64,000 nucleotides of DNA, taken from Leptospira paudalimensis (lineage in GTDB: Bacteria; Spirochaetota; Leptospiria; Leptospirales; Leptospiraceae). The translations under genes and the position numbers were made by a program. Under the pieces are notes generated by a model. It made no database searches and was not told the origin of the DNA. It saw only the letters and a list, made by a program, of their open reading frames with translations. Location of the stretch: positions 3,482,676 to 3,546,675 of the forward strand of contig NZ_JAMQPR010000001.1 of NCBI RefSeq assembly GCF_026151345.1, given 5' to 3'. Below, piece after piece: positions 57,172 through 64,000 of this stretch (the stretch's first letter is position 1; every line of letters begins with the position of its first letter).

Positions 57172-57778
57172 ATAATGTTAATCGAGACTTGATTGCTTTT
57201 CCTAATGTATACTGATCGGAATATTCCAAAGTGCCACCAATCGTAATCCCGTGAGCTATCCTTGTGATTTTGATTTCCATGGGCTTGATCACTGTTGATA
57301 AGTAAGAAGCAGTTGCATCCCCTTCGAGAGTCGGATTTGTTGCAATGAGAACTTCCTTGATCTCACCAGTATCCAATCGCGACATGAGTTGTTTGATGCG
57401 CAATTGTTCTGGTCCAATTCCATCCAATGGAGAGATGGCTCCATTTAAAACATGATATTTTCCAGAGTATTCTTTTGTGTTTTCGATGAAAAAGATATCC
57501 TCTGGTTGTTCCACAACACAAAGAATCCCGTTATCCCTTCGATCAGATAAACAAATAGAACAAATTGGTTCTTCTGTAAGCCCTCCACATTCATCACAAA
57601 ATCGAAGTTTGGTCTTGGCTTCTTCAATATGATGTAACCATGATTGGAATGTACTAGGGTCCATTCGTAGAATATGAAATCCGATACGAGTGGCACTTTT
57701 TTTTCCAATACCAGGAAGGCTTGAAAATGCTTGGATTAGTTTTTGGAATTGTGGATCAGACAGGAGGAAACCCTCCAT
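57170..57778 (-). CDS. recR: recombination mediator RecR
   Basis: RecR works with RecF/RecO at gaps. [18 protein letters not shown] is the N-terminal helix-hairpin-helix, [16 protein letters not shown] the zinc finger, and [14 protein letters not shown] the TOPRIM start. The ATG at 57778 gives 202 residues but has no spaced Shine-Dalgarno. A CTG at 57763 has GGAGGG 7 nt upstream and gives an N-terminus the length of E. coli RecR; this is an open choice. It overlaps ybaB by about 20 nt. Confidence 0.9.
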   Translation of the reverse strand: MEGFLLSDPQFQKLIQAFSSLPGIGKKSATRIGFHILRMDPSTFQSWLHHIEEAKTKLRFCDECGGLTEEPICSICLSDRRDNGILCVVEQPEDIFFIENTKEYSGKYHVLNGAISPLDGIGPEQLRIKQLMSRLDTGEIKEVLIATNPTLEGDATASYLSTVIKPMEIKITRIAHGITIGGTLEYSDQYTLGKAIKSRLTL

Positions 57779-58127
57779 CCTTCTGGATTTGATTGAAGAC
57801 ACCCTCAAAATCACTAGGATTAAAACCTAAGACATTTTTCATTTCGTGTGCCATGGTCTCTTTTGCCTTTCGTTGTACTTCGTTAGTTGCTGATAAAATC
57901 AAATCTTCTAACATTTTTTTATCATCCGCATTAAACATGATGGGATTGATATTTAAATTTGTAAGAGTTCCATCTGCTGACGCCGTTACTTCCACCATTC
58001 CTGCCCCAGCCGAAGCAGTGACTCGAATCTGCGCGAGTCGTTTCTGAAGTTCTTCTTGTTTTTCTTTGATGTTTCCCAGTTGCGAAAACGCTTCTCGCAT
58101 CTGTTTCATTTGGTCAAAAATTCCCAT
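57756..58127 (-). CDS. YbaB/EbfC family DNA-binding protein
   Basis: A nucleoid-associated protein of 123 residues, forming dimers and binding [23 protein letters not shown] is the start of the family's helix, [16 protein letters not shown] the beta part, and the C-terminus is [12 protein letters not shown]. It lies between dnaX and recR, the usual place. It is 14 bp after dnaX. Confidence 0.92.
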   Translation of the reverse strand: MGIFDQMKQMREAFSQLGNIKEKQEELQKRLAQIRVTASAGAGMVEVTASADGTLTNLNINPIMFNADDKKMLEDLILSATNEVQRKAKETMAHEMKNVLGFNPSDFEGVFNQIQKDGGFPPV

Positions 58128-58141
58128 ACTAACCTTTGGAC

Positions 58142-59602
58142 TTATAAATTTTTAAATTGTTTTGGATCCACTTCCATACCAGAGAATTTTTCCTTTAATA
58201 ATTTCTCCATATCCTCTGAATTATTTCCGCTAGCATTGGAATCTTTGGCATTCGGATTCTTTTCCATTGTCGGAGCATTCGGAATTTGAGTTTTGATCTC
58301 TGGTGTTGGAGATTCTATTTTTGCAATCGGTTGTGTAATTGGGTTTGGAATCTGTTTTTCTTGAGTGGTAGCTGGAGTTTGGATTTGTTTTTTAACCGGT
58401 TCAATCGAATCAGGAAGGATACTAATGTCTCCTTGTACGAGTTTTGTTAATTCTGAAATCTTTGCTAATAAACCAGAAACACTTGGTTTCTCTCTGTCTA
58501 AAATTAATTTTCGAAATTGAATTTCCAGATACACTTTCATCTCATAGGAACTTCGAAGTTTCATTAAATTCAATTTTTCGTGAATGGAAAAAATTCTTTC
58601 AGCGAGTAAAACTAAAATTTCACGATCAAGTTCGCGGTAGTTTTGTTTGAGTTTTTGTAAGTCTTCTTGAGGAATGTTAATTGATTCGCGATCCGCTAAG
58701 TTGTCTTTGATGAGAAGTAGTGAATTTAAAAATTCGATAAAATCCCATATGAATTTACTAAGATCAATTCCTGCTTGGAATAAATTTTCTAAGGTTTCGA
58801 ATATTTGAGCACTCTGTGAAGTATCAATGAGTTGGTTCAGAAAATCAGTAAAGGTATCGATTCCATGATACCCAATCATTTTTCTTAATTTAGCTCCTGT
58901 TAAATTCCCGTCAGTGAATATAACCGCTTGTTCCATAAAGGATAAGGTATCTCGAACAGAACCATCTCCTTTTTTTGCGATCCAAAATAATCCTTCCGAA
59001 TCGTATTTAAGTCCTTCCTTCGTACAAAGTGTTTCAATGTAAGATTGTAAAACGGTCACAGGTACTTTTCGAAAATGAAAGTCTTGGCAACGTGATAAAA
59101 TTGTTTCAGGGATTTTATGATACTCTGTTGTTGCTAAAATAAAAACGACATGGGCAGGAGGTTCTTCTAGTGTTTTGAGCAGTGCATTGAAGGCAGCTCC
59201 GCTGAGCATATGTACCTCGTCCAAAATATAAACGCGGTACTTTCCCCCCATCGCATTGAATTTTACATTTTCTCTTAATTCACGGATATTATCAACTCCA
59301 CTGTTGGATGCCGCATCAATTTCAAAAACATCATTTGAATTTCCCTTTGTGATTTCTAAACAAGAAGTACATTCATTACAAGGTTCAACACCATCTGGGC
59401 GTTCACAATTGAGCCTTTTTGCAAGGATCCTTGCGATCGTTGTTTTTCCAACACCTCTTGGGCCAATGAAGATATAAGCATGTCCAATTTTTTTCGACTT
59501 AAATGCGTTTTGTAAAGAACCAACAGCAAGGTCTTGGTAAATTACATCCCGAAAGAACTGTGGTCGGTATTTTCGAAAGAGTACTTGGTGGTTTTCGCTC
59601 AT
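58142..59602 (-). CDS. dnaX: DNA polymerase III tau/gamma subunit
   Basis: DnaX is the clamp-loader ATPase. P-loop GPRGVGKTT is at 47-55, four zinc Cys are at 66, 75, 78 and 81, and [20 protein letters not shown] is the Walker B region; [11 protein letters not shown] holds the SRC box. The C-terminal part (about 380-486) is Pro/Thr/Gln/Asn-rich and probably disordered; it is short compared with E. coli tau. No A-rich frameshift site was seen. It follows tRNA-Ser(GGA). Confidence 0.95.
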   Translation of the reverse strand: MSENHQVLFRKYRPQFFRDVIYQDLAVGSLQNAFKSKKIGHAYIFIGPRGVGKTTIARILAKRLNCERPDGVEPCNECTSCLEITKGNSNDVFEIDAASNSGVDNIRELRENVKFNAMGGKYRVYILDEVHMLSGAAFNALLKTLEEPPAHVVFILATTEYHKIPETILSRCQDFHFRKVPVTVLQSYIETLCTKEGLKYDSEGLFWIAKKGDGSVRDTLSFMEQAVIFTDGNLTGAKLRKMIGYHGIDTFTDFLNQLIDTSQSAQIFETLENLFQAGIDLSKFIWDFIEFLNSLLLIKDNLADRESINIPQEDLQKLKQNYRELDREILVLLAERIFSIHEKLNLMKLRSSYEMKVYLEIQFRKLILDREKPSVSGLLAKISELTKLVQGDISILPDSIEPVKKQIQTPATTQEKQIPNPITQPIAKIESPTPEIKTQIPNAPTMEKNPNAKDSNASGNNSEDMEKLLKEKFSGMEVDPKQFKNL

Positions 59603-59733
59603 TTAGTTCTTTGTTTTACTTTTTGTAAGATTTGAATTTTGGATTTCCCTTTGAGTATGAAAATTCATGGCTTGGAAGCAATGAAATTATTTCTAAGTGA
59701 GGTGCAATTTTAGGGAGTTGTGGGTGGAAAAAG

Positions 59734-59820
<87 letters not shown>

Positions 59821-59865
59821 AGTGATTTCTACTGCCTTCCATAAAAAGAAACGGTCTTAGGAATT

Positions 59866-60306
59866 CTACCTTTTCTCTTTGAAAAAACTAAGAAATTCAA
59901 ATTTTATGTGCGACTTTGGTATGAGAGTGCATTTTGGAAAATGGTTCAAGAGGTAAATGGATTCTGTTGTGTAAGAGGAAATTCCTTCTCCTGGTTTTGC
60001 AGGAACAAAGTAGACTACCTCGGGAAGTTTCACTCGTAAAATGGCACCAGCACAGAGTAAACATGGCTCAAGAGCAGTGAGTAAGATATGGTCTGAAAGG
60101 TAACGCCCATCGGTAAGAGAAAGTGCAGCTTCAATGGCCAAAATTTCGCTGTGTTTTGTTGGATTTAATGTTTGTTCGACGGAATTAAAAGAGGAAGTTA
60201 AAAACTCCCCATCTTTTGTTAAAATTTCCGAATAAGAAGGGATTTCGTTTTTATGTTTGGAGATTTCTATTGTGTATCGTTTCAAAAACGATTCATAGAT
60301 GTCCAC
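59866..60306 (-). CDS. tadA: tRNA adenosine(34) deaminase-like protein
   Basis: The cytidine-deaminase-fold zinc motif is HSEILAIE (normally HAE) and PCLLCAG (PCxxC). LTALEPCLLCAGAILRVKLP matches the TadA core, which makes inosine 34 in tRNA-Arg(ACG). The N-terminal FLKRYTIEISKHKNEIP aligns with the TadA start helix, but the GAVL segment is changed. It starts at GTG 60306, one base beyond the tRNA-Arg(ACG) gene, so they would be on one transcript. A Shine-Dalgarno would lie in the tRNA 3' end. 146 residues is slightly short. It could be another deaminase. Confidence 0.75.
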   Translation of the reverse strand: MDIYESFLKRYTIEISKHKNEIPSYSEILTKDGEFLTSSFNSVEQTLNPTKHSEILAIEAALSLTDGRYLSDHILLTALEPCLLCAGAILRVKLPEVVYFVPAKPGEGISSYTTESIYLLNHFPKCTLIPKSHIKFEFLSFFKEKR

Positions 60307-60307
60307 G

Positions 60308-60381
60308 CGCGCCCAAGAGGATTTGAACCTCTAACCTTCTGATCCGTAGTCAGATACTCTATCCAGTTGAGCTATGGGCGC
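60308..60381 (-). tRNA. tRNA-Arg(ACG)
   Basis: GCGCCCA/TGGGCGC acceptor stem, anticodon loop CTACGGA gives ACG. T-arm is GAGGTTCAAATCCTC. CCA is not encoded: CGT follows discriminator G. It lies directly before tadA, whose enzyme deaminates the A34 of this tRNA. Confidence 0.95.
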
Positions 60382-60762
60382 AATGAATGCTTGGAGCATT
60401 TTTACCCAGTCCGAAAGAACGGGTATCACTATGGTTTTTTGCAAGCGGATGGAGTAAATCAAAAATCCCGCAATTCCTAGATAAAGTAGTACGGAAATGA
60501 GATGTAAAGTAGTCGCGAGGTAAAGACCCACAAAAGGGAGGAGTGATAGGACTTGTGCGATAACAATCCCAACTAAAAACAAACAGGTATTAACTGCAGA
60601 ATACAAAGAAACGTTCACAAATTCCGGAAATTGGCGTTTCCAAGTGAAAATGGGAACCCAGGAAAAATAAAGTGGTAGGCTCGCAAAAATTTTTGCCGCT
60701 TCATCAGTCAGTAAGTAGGACTTAATTTTCTGGAATTGTTCTTTGAATTGGGTGAATCTCAT
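60331..60762 (-). CDS. small hypothetical membrane protein ending in a tRNA gene
   Basis: From the ATG at 60762 the frame encodes about 143 residues with two hydrophobic helices (CLFLVGIVIAQVLSLLPFVG and YLGIAGFLIYSI). The last 17 codons (to 60331) lie inside tRNA-Arg(ACG) and read as the standard translation of a tRNA (IAQLDRVSDYGSEG). The upstream part of the open frame is tRNA-Ser(GCT), not protein. It has no clear Shine-Dalgarno. It may be real but truncated or extended by tRNA, or be a spacer between the tRNAs. Confidence 0.5.
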   Translation of the reverse strand: MRFTQFKEQFQKIKSYLLTDEAAKIFASLPLYFSWVPIFTWKRQFPEFVNVSLYSAVNTCLFLVGIVIAQVLSLLPFVGLYLATTLHLISVLLYLGIAGFLIYSIRLQKTIVIPVLSDWVKMLQAFIAPIAQLDRVSDYGSEG

Positions 60763-60773
60763 GGCGGTATCAT

Positions 60774-60860
60774 CGGAGACGCAGGGATTCGAACCCTGGG
60801 TACGATTGCTCGTACGACGGTTTAGCAAACCGCTCCTTTCGGCCACTCAGGCACGTCTCC
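60774..60860 (-). tRNA. tRNA-Ser(GCT)
   Basis: GGAGACG/CGTCTCC acceptor stem, anticodon loop TTGCTAA gives GCT. A long variable arm (TCGTACGAGCAATCGTACC) and GGGTTCGAATCCC T-arm are present. CCA is not encoded (ATG follows G). Confidence 0.95.
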
Positions 60861-60867
60861 AGCGACT

Positions 60868-60951
<84 letters not shown>

Positions 60952-60965
60952 AAGAGTACCTATCC

Positions 60966-60993
60966 GTTATGTTAAATGCGAGTGCAGTGTCAA
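60966..60993 (-). promoter_or_regulatory. promoter of the tRNA-Ser cluster
   Basis: On the minus strand TTGACA (60988-60993) is followed after 16 bp by CATAAC (60966-60971), 4 of 6 to TATAAT. It lies 15 bp before tRNA-Ser(TGA). Perfect -35 with 16-bp spacing is also seen at lipL21. Confidence 0.65.
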
Positions 60994-61021
60994 ATGAATA
61001 TTCAATGAATGGTCTACAAGA

Positions 61022-62179
61022 ATGGAAAAGTTGCAGATAAAATTAGAAAAGTGGGCCAATGGTGGTTACTGTCTTTCTCACCATGATGGGCATGCTGTGT
61101 TTGTAGAAGGTGGAATCCCAGGTGAAACTGTGGACATAAGTCTTACGAAACAAGGCAACAAGGAATGGTTTGGATTTGTGACTTCAGTGATTGAATCCTC
61201 ACCACTAAGGGTCCCTTCTGACTGCCCTGTGTATCTGGAATGTGGTGGGTGTAGTTACCGGCACATTTCCTACGAAGAGGAAGTGAAAGTGAAAACTTCC
61301 CTATTGGAATTGATGTTCCGGGAATGGGTTGGTAAAGTAGAGGTGGTAACCGGACCAAGTGTTGGGTATCGCAATAATGTACAATGGCAAGTGGAAGGTG
61401 GACAAATTGGGTTTTTTGCGAAAAACACCCACCGAATCATTCCCGATTCATCCTCACATTGTAAGAATGTCGATAAACGATTGTTAATTGAAAACCCAAA
61501 CGATTTTGCTATTCTTTCCAAACAAAAGCCGAAACAGACCCGATTGCCAAAAACACAAAACAAAGCGAATTCCCTTTCACTACGTTTGTCCCAAAATGCA
61601 GTGGTGCAGTACGAAAAAGAAGAAACAAAGTTTGAATTTTTGAGTACTAAACTCACGGTTCCTGCAAAAGGATTTTTTCAAATCAACCAATTCTTATTGG
61701 AAAATTGGATTCAGAAAATTAAGTCCTTGTTACCCAAGGATGCAAATGTTTTGGAACTCTTTTGTGGATGTGGAACCATCGGTATTACCTTACGCGATCG
61801 AATCAAATCGCTTTATGGAATTGAATCTCATGAAAAAAGCATTCAATATGCTAATCAAAATGCAAAAGCCAATGGAATCACAACCTATCAATATGCAGTT
61901 TTGGATTTGTACCAAAAACATATACCCAAAGATCTTAAAACTTTTCCTACATGGATTGTGAATCCACCAAGAGCTGGGTTATCCAAAGGAATCATTGAGA
62001 CAGCAGAAATGCTAAAGCCAAAGGAGATTGTTTATTCCAGCTGTAATCCAAGTACTTTGCGAAGGGACGTAACTTCCCTGAAAGAGATAGGTTATGAAAT
62101 GGACCATTTGAGTTTGTTTGATTTTTTTCCTAGAACCAATCATTATGAGGTGTTGGTGCGATTACGAAAACGGAAATGA
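61022..62179 (+). CDS. TrmA/RlmC/RlmD family RNA m5U methyltransferase
   Basis: The enzyme uses SAM to make 5-methyluridine in rRNA or tRNA. A TRAM-like N-terminal part (2-60) is followed by an iron-sulfur Cys set (Cys68, Cys74, Cys77 and one in SSHCKNVD). The SAM motif is VLELFCGCGTIGITL. The nucleophile Cys is in YSSCNPSTLRRD. At 385 residues, it is short of E. coli RlmD (433). Its target (23S U747, U1939 or tRNA U54) cannot be told. Confidence 0.9.
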   Translation: MEKLQIKLEKWANGGYCLSHHDGHAVFVEGGIPGETVDISLTKQGNKEWFGFVTSVIESSPLRVPSDCPVYLECGGCSYRHISYEEEVKVKTSLLELMFREWVGKVEVVTGPSVGYRNNVQWQVEGGQIGFFAKNTHRIIPDSSSHCKNVDKRLLIENPNDFAILSKQKPKQTRLPKTQNKANSLSLRLSQNAVVQYEKEETKFEFLSTKLTVPAKGFFQINQFLLENWIQKIKSLLPKDANVLELFCGCGTIGITLRDRIKSLYGIESHEKSIQYANQNAKANGITTYQYAVLDLYQKHIPKDLKTFPTWIVNPPRAGLSKGIIETAEMLKPKEIVYSSCNPSTLRRDVTSLKEIGYEMDHLSLFDFFPRTNHYEVLVRLRKRK

Positions 62180-62207
62180 ACAACTCATTTTGTTTTCAAT
62201 GAGTTGT
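62180..62207 (+). terminator. hairpin after the RNA methyltransferase
   Basis: ACAACTCATT (62180-62189) pairs perfectly with AATGAGTTGT (62198-62207), right after the stop. No long T-run follows, so it may act together with the next hairpin. Confidence 0.6.
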
Positions 62208-62225
62208 TATCATTTGGTAAAAATG

Positions 62226-62255
62226 CAAAGGAAAATATAAATTTATTTTCCTTTG
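62226..62255 (-). terminator. hairpin at the end of the DUF2892 gene
   Basis: CAAAGGAAAATA (62226-62237) pairs with TATTTTCCTTTG (62244-62255) over a 6-nt loop. It overlaps the last codons of the minus-strand gene and may serve both convergent genes. Confidence 0.55.
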
Positions 62256-62443
62256 GTTGAAATTTTGAAAGGTAAGTATGCTGGACAAAAGCCAATTGCA
62301 GAAGTCGCAATCATTACTAAACCAATTACGAACAATACAATTGCAGTGGTTCCTTCCACAATACCACCTAAATACAAACCACCTAACACAAGGCCCACTA
62401 CAACACGAATGACTCTGTCATATAATCCCATATTTTGAAACAT
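62243..62443 (-). CDS. DUF2892 (YgaP-like) membrane protein
   Basis: The 66-residue protein has the family pattern: N-terminal NMGLYDRVIRVVVG, two membrane helices and the GFCPAYLPF motif. It is found alone or fused to rhodanese domains; it is alone here. Function is not defined in the family. It sits in the inner membrane. Confidence 0.85.
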   Translation of the reverse strand: MFQNMGLYDRVIRVVVGLVLGGLYLGGIVEGTTAIVLFVIGLVMIATSAIGFCPAYLPFKISTKGK

Positions 62444-62486
62444 ACTAAGTCTCCTTACCCAATCAGACGATATTTTGCGCAGATTT

Positions 62487-63365
62487 CTAGCTATTTTTTT
62501 CTAACCACTCTATGATCAGTTTGGTAACTTCTTCTCTTTTTTCCCAATGGAGGAAGTGACCTGCATGATCAAAGCCAATCTTTCGAAATCCACGAGGAAA
62601 ATCAGATTCATCGAGTAAGTGTTCAAATAAATTCTTATGGAAACATCCATCATTCAAACCATAAAGCACTTGGGTGGGAACTGTTATGTGAGTATCAAAA
62701 ATCCCTACTATACTTTCTCTCCCTGATTCTGTGAATAAATCATTTAAGTTTCGGTAATACGCCAGAGCCGAGGAAAGGATCCCTGGATTTTGGAAATTCG
62801 ATTTGATTTCGGCCAAATGGTCCTGGTTAGGCGTGAATCCAGGTGACCAGTCTTTCCATAAAAAATCAACCAAGGCAAATTGATTCGAACGAATGGTTAA
62901 TTCTGCTAAATAGGGAATTTGAAATAGAGCAACATACCACGAATGGAATGTTTGTAACGGCGCCCAAAAAAAAGAATCTTGAAAGGTTTTGAGTAACGGG
63001 ACTCCCAAACTTGTGATGGATCGAAAACGATTTGGATAGTACATTCCGGCAGCGTAGGCAATGATTGCTCCCCAATTGTGTCCCACAAGATGAACAGTAT
63101 CCCATCTGCGATCATCCATCCATCCTAAAACATCATTCACTAAATCAACAACATGTAGTTTGTTCGCATGTGAAATAGTAGATGGTTCGTATCCTCGCAT
63201 CACAGGTGCTATACAATGATAGCCTTTTTTAGCGATCGATTCCATGATGGGAGAAAATGTTTTATGGTTATCAGGAAAACCATGTAAAAATAAGACAGGG
63301 TCACCAGAACCTGTTTCTAATGTGGTAAATACAGTGGATGAATTTCTAATTTCCGAATGATGCAT
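62487..63365 (-). CDS. alpha/beta hydrolase with Asn at the nucleophile position
   Basis: The 292-residue protein is of the epoxide hydrolase / haloalkane dehalogenase type: FLHGFPDNHKTF oxyanion region and GHNWGA nucleophile elbow, where the family has GHDWG. The codon AAT gives Asn97. The catalytic His is likely in FDHAGHFLHW and an acid in YGLNDGCF. With Asn the usual covalent ester step should fail unless Asn is deamidated. The 5' end overlaps the esterase-like gene by 20 nt. Confidence 0.85.
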   Translation of the reverse strand: MHHSEIRNSSTVFTTLETGSGDPVLFLHGFPDNHKTFSPIMESIAKKGYHCIAPVMRGYEPSTISHANKLHVVDLVNDVLGWMDDRRWDTVHLVGHNWGAIIAYAAGMYYPNRFRSITSLGVPLLKTFQDSFFWAPLQTFHSWYVALFQIPYLAELTIRSNQFALVDFLWKDWSPGFTPNQDHLAEIKSNFQNPGILSSALAYYRNLNDLFTESGRESIVGIFDTHITVPTQVLYGLNDGCFHKNLFEHLLDESDFPRGFRKIGFDHAGHFLHWEKREEVTKLIIEWLEKNS

Positions 63366-64000
63366 TGTTTACCAACTTTTCTTTAGATTCTGTTTTTCGG
63401 AAAAATTGTAACACAATCTCCCTCGTATCCAAGTCCTTACTTAGGTATCCATATTGTTTTTCATTTTGGTAATAAAATCCATTAGGCCAAATATGCCCTC
63501 CACCAGGAATTAAATAACCTTCCACAACATCGTCACCTGAACAATCGGACAGTTTTGAATATTCAATGTCTCGTTTCCAAAAACGATTCATATGACGTTT
63601 TTTTGTTTTGATTTCTTCTTTGCAGGGAAAGGCAGAACTCCAATACGAAAGTGAATCTACAAATGACAAAACTTCACCAGCCGGAATTCGTTCCGCTTTT
63701 GGACTCATATCTTTTGGTATGGATACAATTCCTCCTGTATAAGGAACAACATCATCAGAGGTACCCATGATAAAACCAATTGATTTGATTGGTGGTTTGG
63801 GACAAATTTCCGTTAGACCTTTGGATGTTACGGCAGCAACAGAATATCCCGAACGGAACAAATCATTTGCTTCACATAACAAACGTTGTGTCATGAATCC
63901 ACCATTGGAAATACCTACTGCATGGATACGACTTGTATCCACAGGTATTTTTTTATCGAGGAAATAGACCATATCCCGAAAAAATTGAACATCTTTTGTG
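63346..64000 (-). CDS. PHB depolymerase / LpqC-like esterase, N-terminus beyond window edge
   Basis: The frame is open to the right edge (KDVQFFRDMVYFL), so the N-terminus and any signal are not seen. GISNGGFMTQ is the GxSxG elbow; DDVVPYTGG holds the acid region and GGGHIWP the His. Such esterases cleave polyhydroxybutyrate oligomers or feruloyl/acetyl esters. At least six Cys in the visible part suggest export. It overlaps the alpha/beta hydrolase gene. Confidence 0.82.
   Translation of the reverse strand, partial: TKDVQFFRDMVYFLDKKIPVDTSRIHAVGISNGGFMTQRLLCEANDLFRSGYSVAAVTSKGLTEICPKPPIKSIGFIMGTSDDVVPYTGGIVSIPKDMSPKAERIPAGEVLSFVDSLSYWSSAFPCKEEIKTKKRHMNRFWKRDIEYSKLSDCSGDDVVEGYLIPGGGHIWPNGFYYQNEKQYGYLSKDLDTREIVLQFFRKTESKEKLVNNASFGN

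Noticed and set aside
60763..60846. N-terminal part of the 60331-60846 frame
   Set aside because: It is the complement of tRNA-Ser(GCT) and its trailer, a common false translation.

Overview
This window looks like the replication-origin region of chromosome I of a Leptospira species. The sequence is AT-rich. It carries a clear LipL21-type lipoprotein gene, a family known from Leptospira. About 9 kb away is the block dnaA-dnaN-recF-dciA-gyrB-gyrA, and beyond it mnmG-rsmG-parA-parB with two parS sites. An iron-type superoxide dismutase gene is present. Pathogenic L. interrogans is known to lack SOD, so a saprophytic (L. biflexa-like) or intermediate-clade species is more likely; that species-level call is inference. 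There is no prophage, insertion sequence, CRISPR array or obvious genomic island. Genes are tightly packed, with many 1-30 nt overlaps.

Layout. 1-15.4 kb holds metabolic and envelope genes: a truncated adenosine deaminase, a DegT-type aminotransferase, a three-gene exported operon (site-2 protease, beta-propeller protein, lipoprotein), cysE, three small exported proteins, trpE-trpG, sodB, an inositol-phosphatase family gene and a GH42 beta-galactosidase. 15.4-19.7 kb holds hslO-tsaE-tsaB-rnr. 19.7-29.7 kb holds two head-to-head overlapping lipoprotein genes (phosphatase-like and CapA-like), a YrdC-domain gene, an SDR, maf, holA, a Fis-type regulator with its exported partner, lipL21 and a PilZ protein. 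29.7-41.5 kb is the replication block on the minus strand: dusB, gyrA, gyrB, dciA, recF, dnaN, a probable oriC (37.85-38.09 kb), dnaA, holB and ilvE. 41.7-47.2 kb on the plus strand holds mnmG, rsmG, parA and parB, with parS sites inside two coding regions. 47.2-50.8 kb holds an ABC exporter, a YaaR protein, a bactofilin and a degenerate M23 protein. 50.9-57 kb holds tatD-serS and an envelope operon (OmpA/PD40 protein, orphan solute-binding protein, outer-membrane barrel). 57.2-61 kb holds recR-ybaB-dnaX and a tRNA cluster (Ser-UGA, Ser-GCU, Arg-ACG, Ser-GGA) that contains tadA. 61-64 kb holds an RlmD/TrmA-family methyltransferase, a DUF2892 protein, an alpha/beta hydrolase and a truncated PHB-depolymerase-like esterase.

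How it fits together. DnaA would act on the dnaA-dnaN gap. HolA, HolB, DnaX and DnaN supply the clamp and clamp loader, while RecF, RecR and YbaB serve repair. ParA and ParB with the two parS sites, 6-7 kb from the origin, would segregate it. The least ordinary items are these: an OmpA-family protein whose signal peptide is preceded by a 75-residue basic extension with a strict 12-residue (36-nt) period; parS sites embedded in coding sequence; tadA starting directly behind the gene of its own substrate tRNA-Arg(ACG); two head-to-head overlaps of signal-peptide coding regions; two possible CTG starts with good Shine-Dalgarno spacing; a bactofilin operon partner with lost M23 zinc ligands; and an origin with TTATCGACA boxes and five same-strand TATGTC motifs beside a DnaA that departs from the canonical DNA-contact motif.
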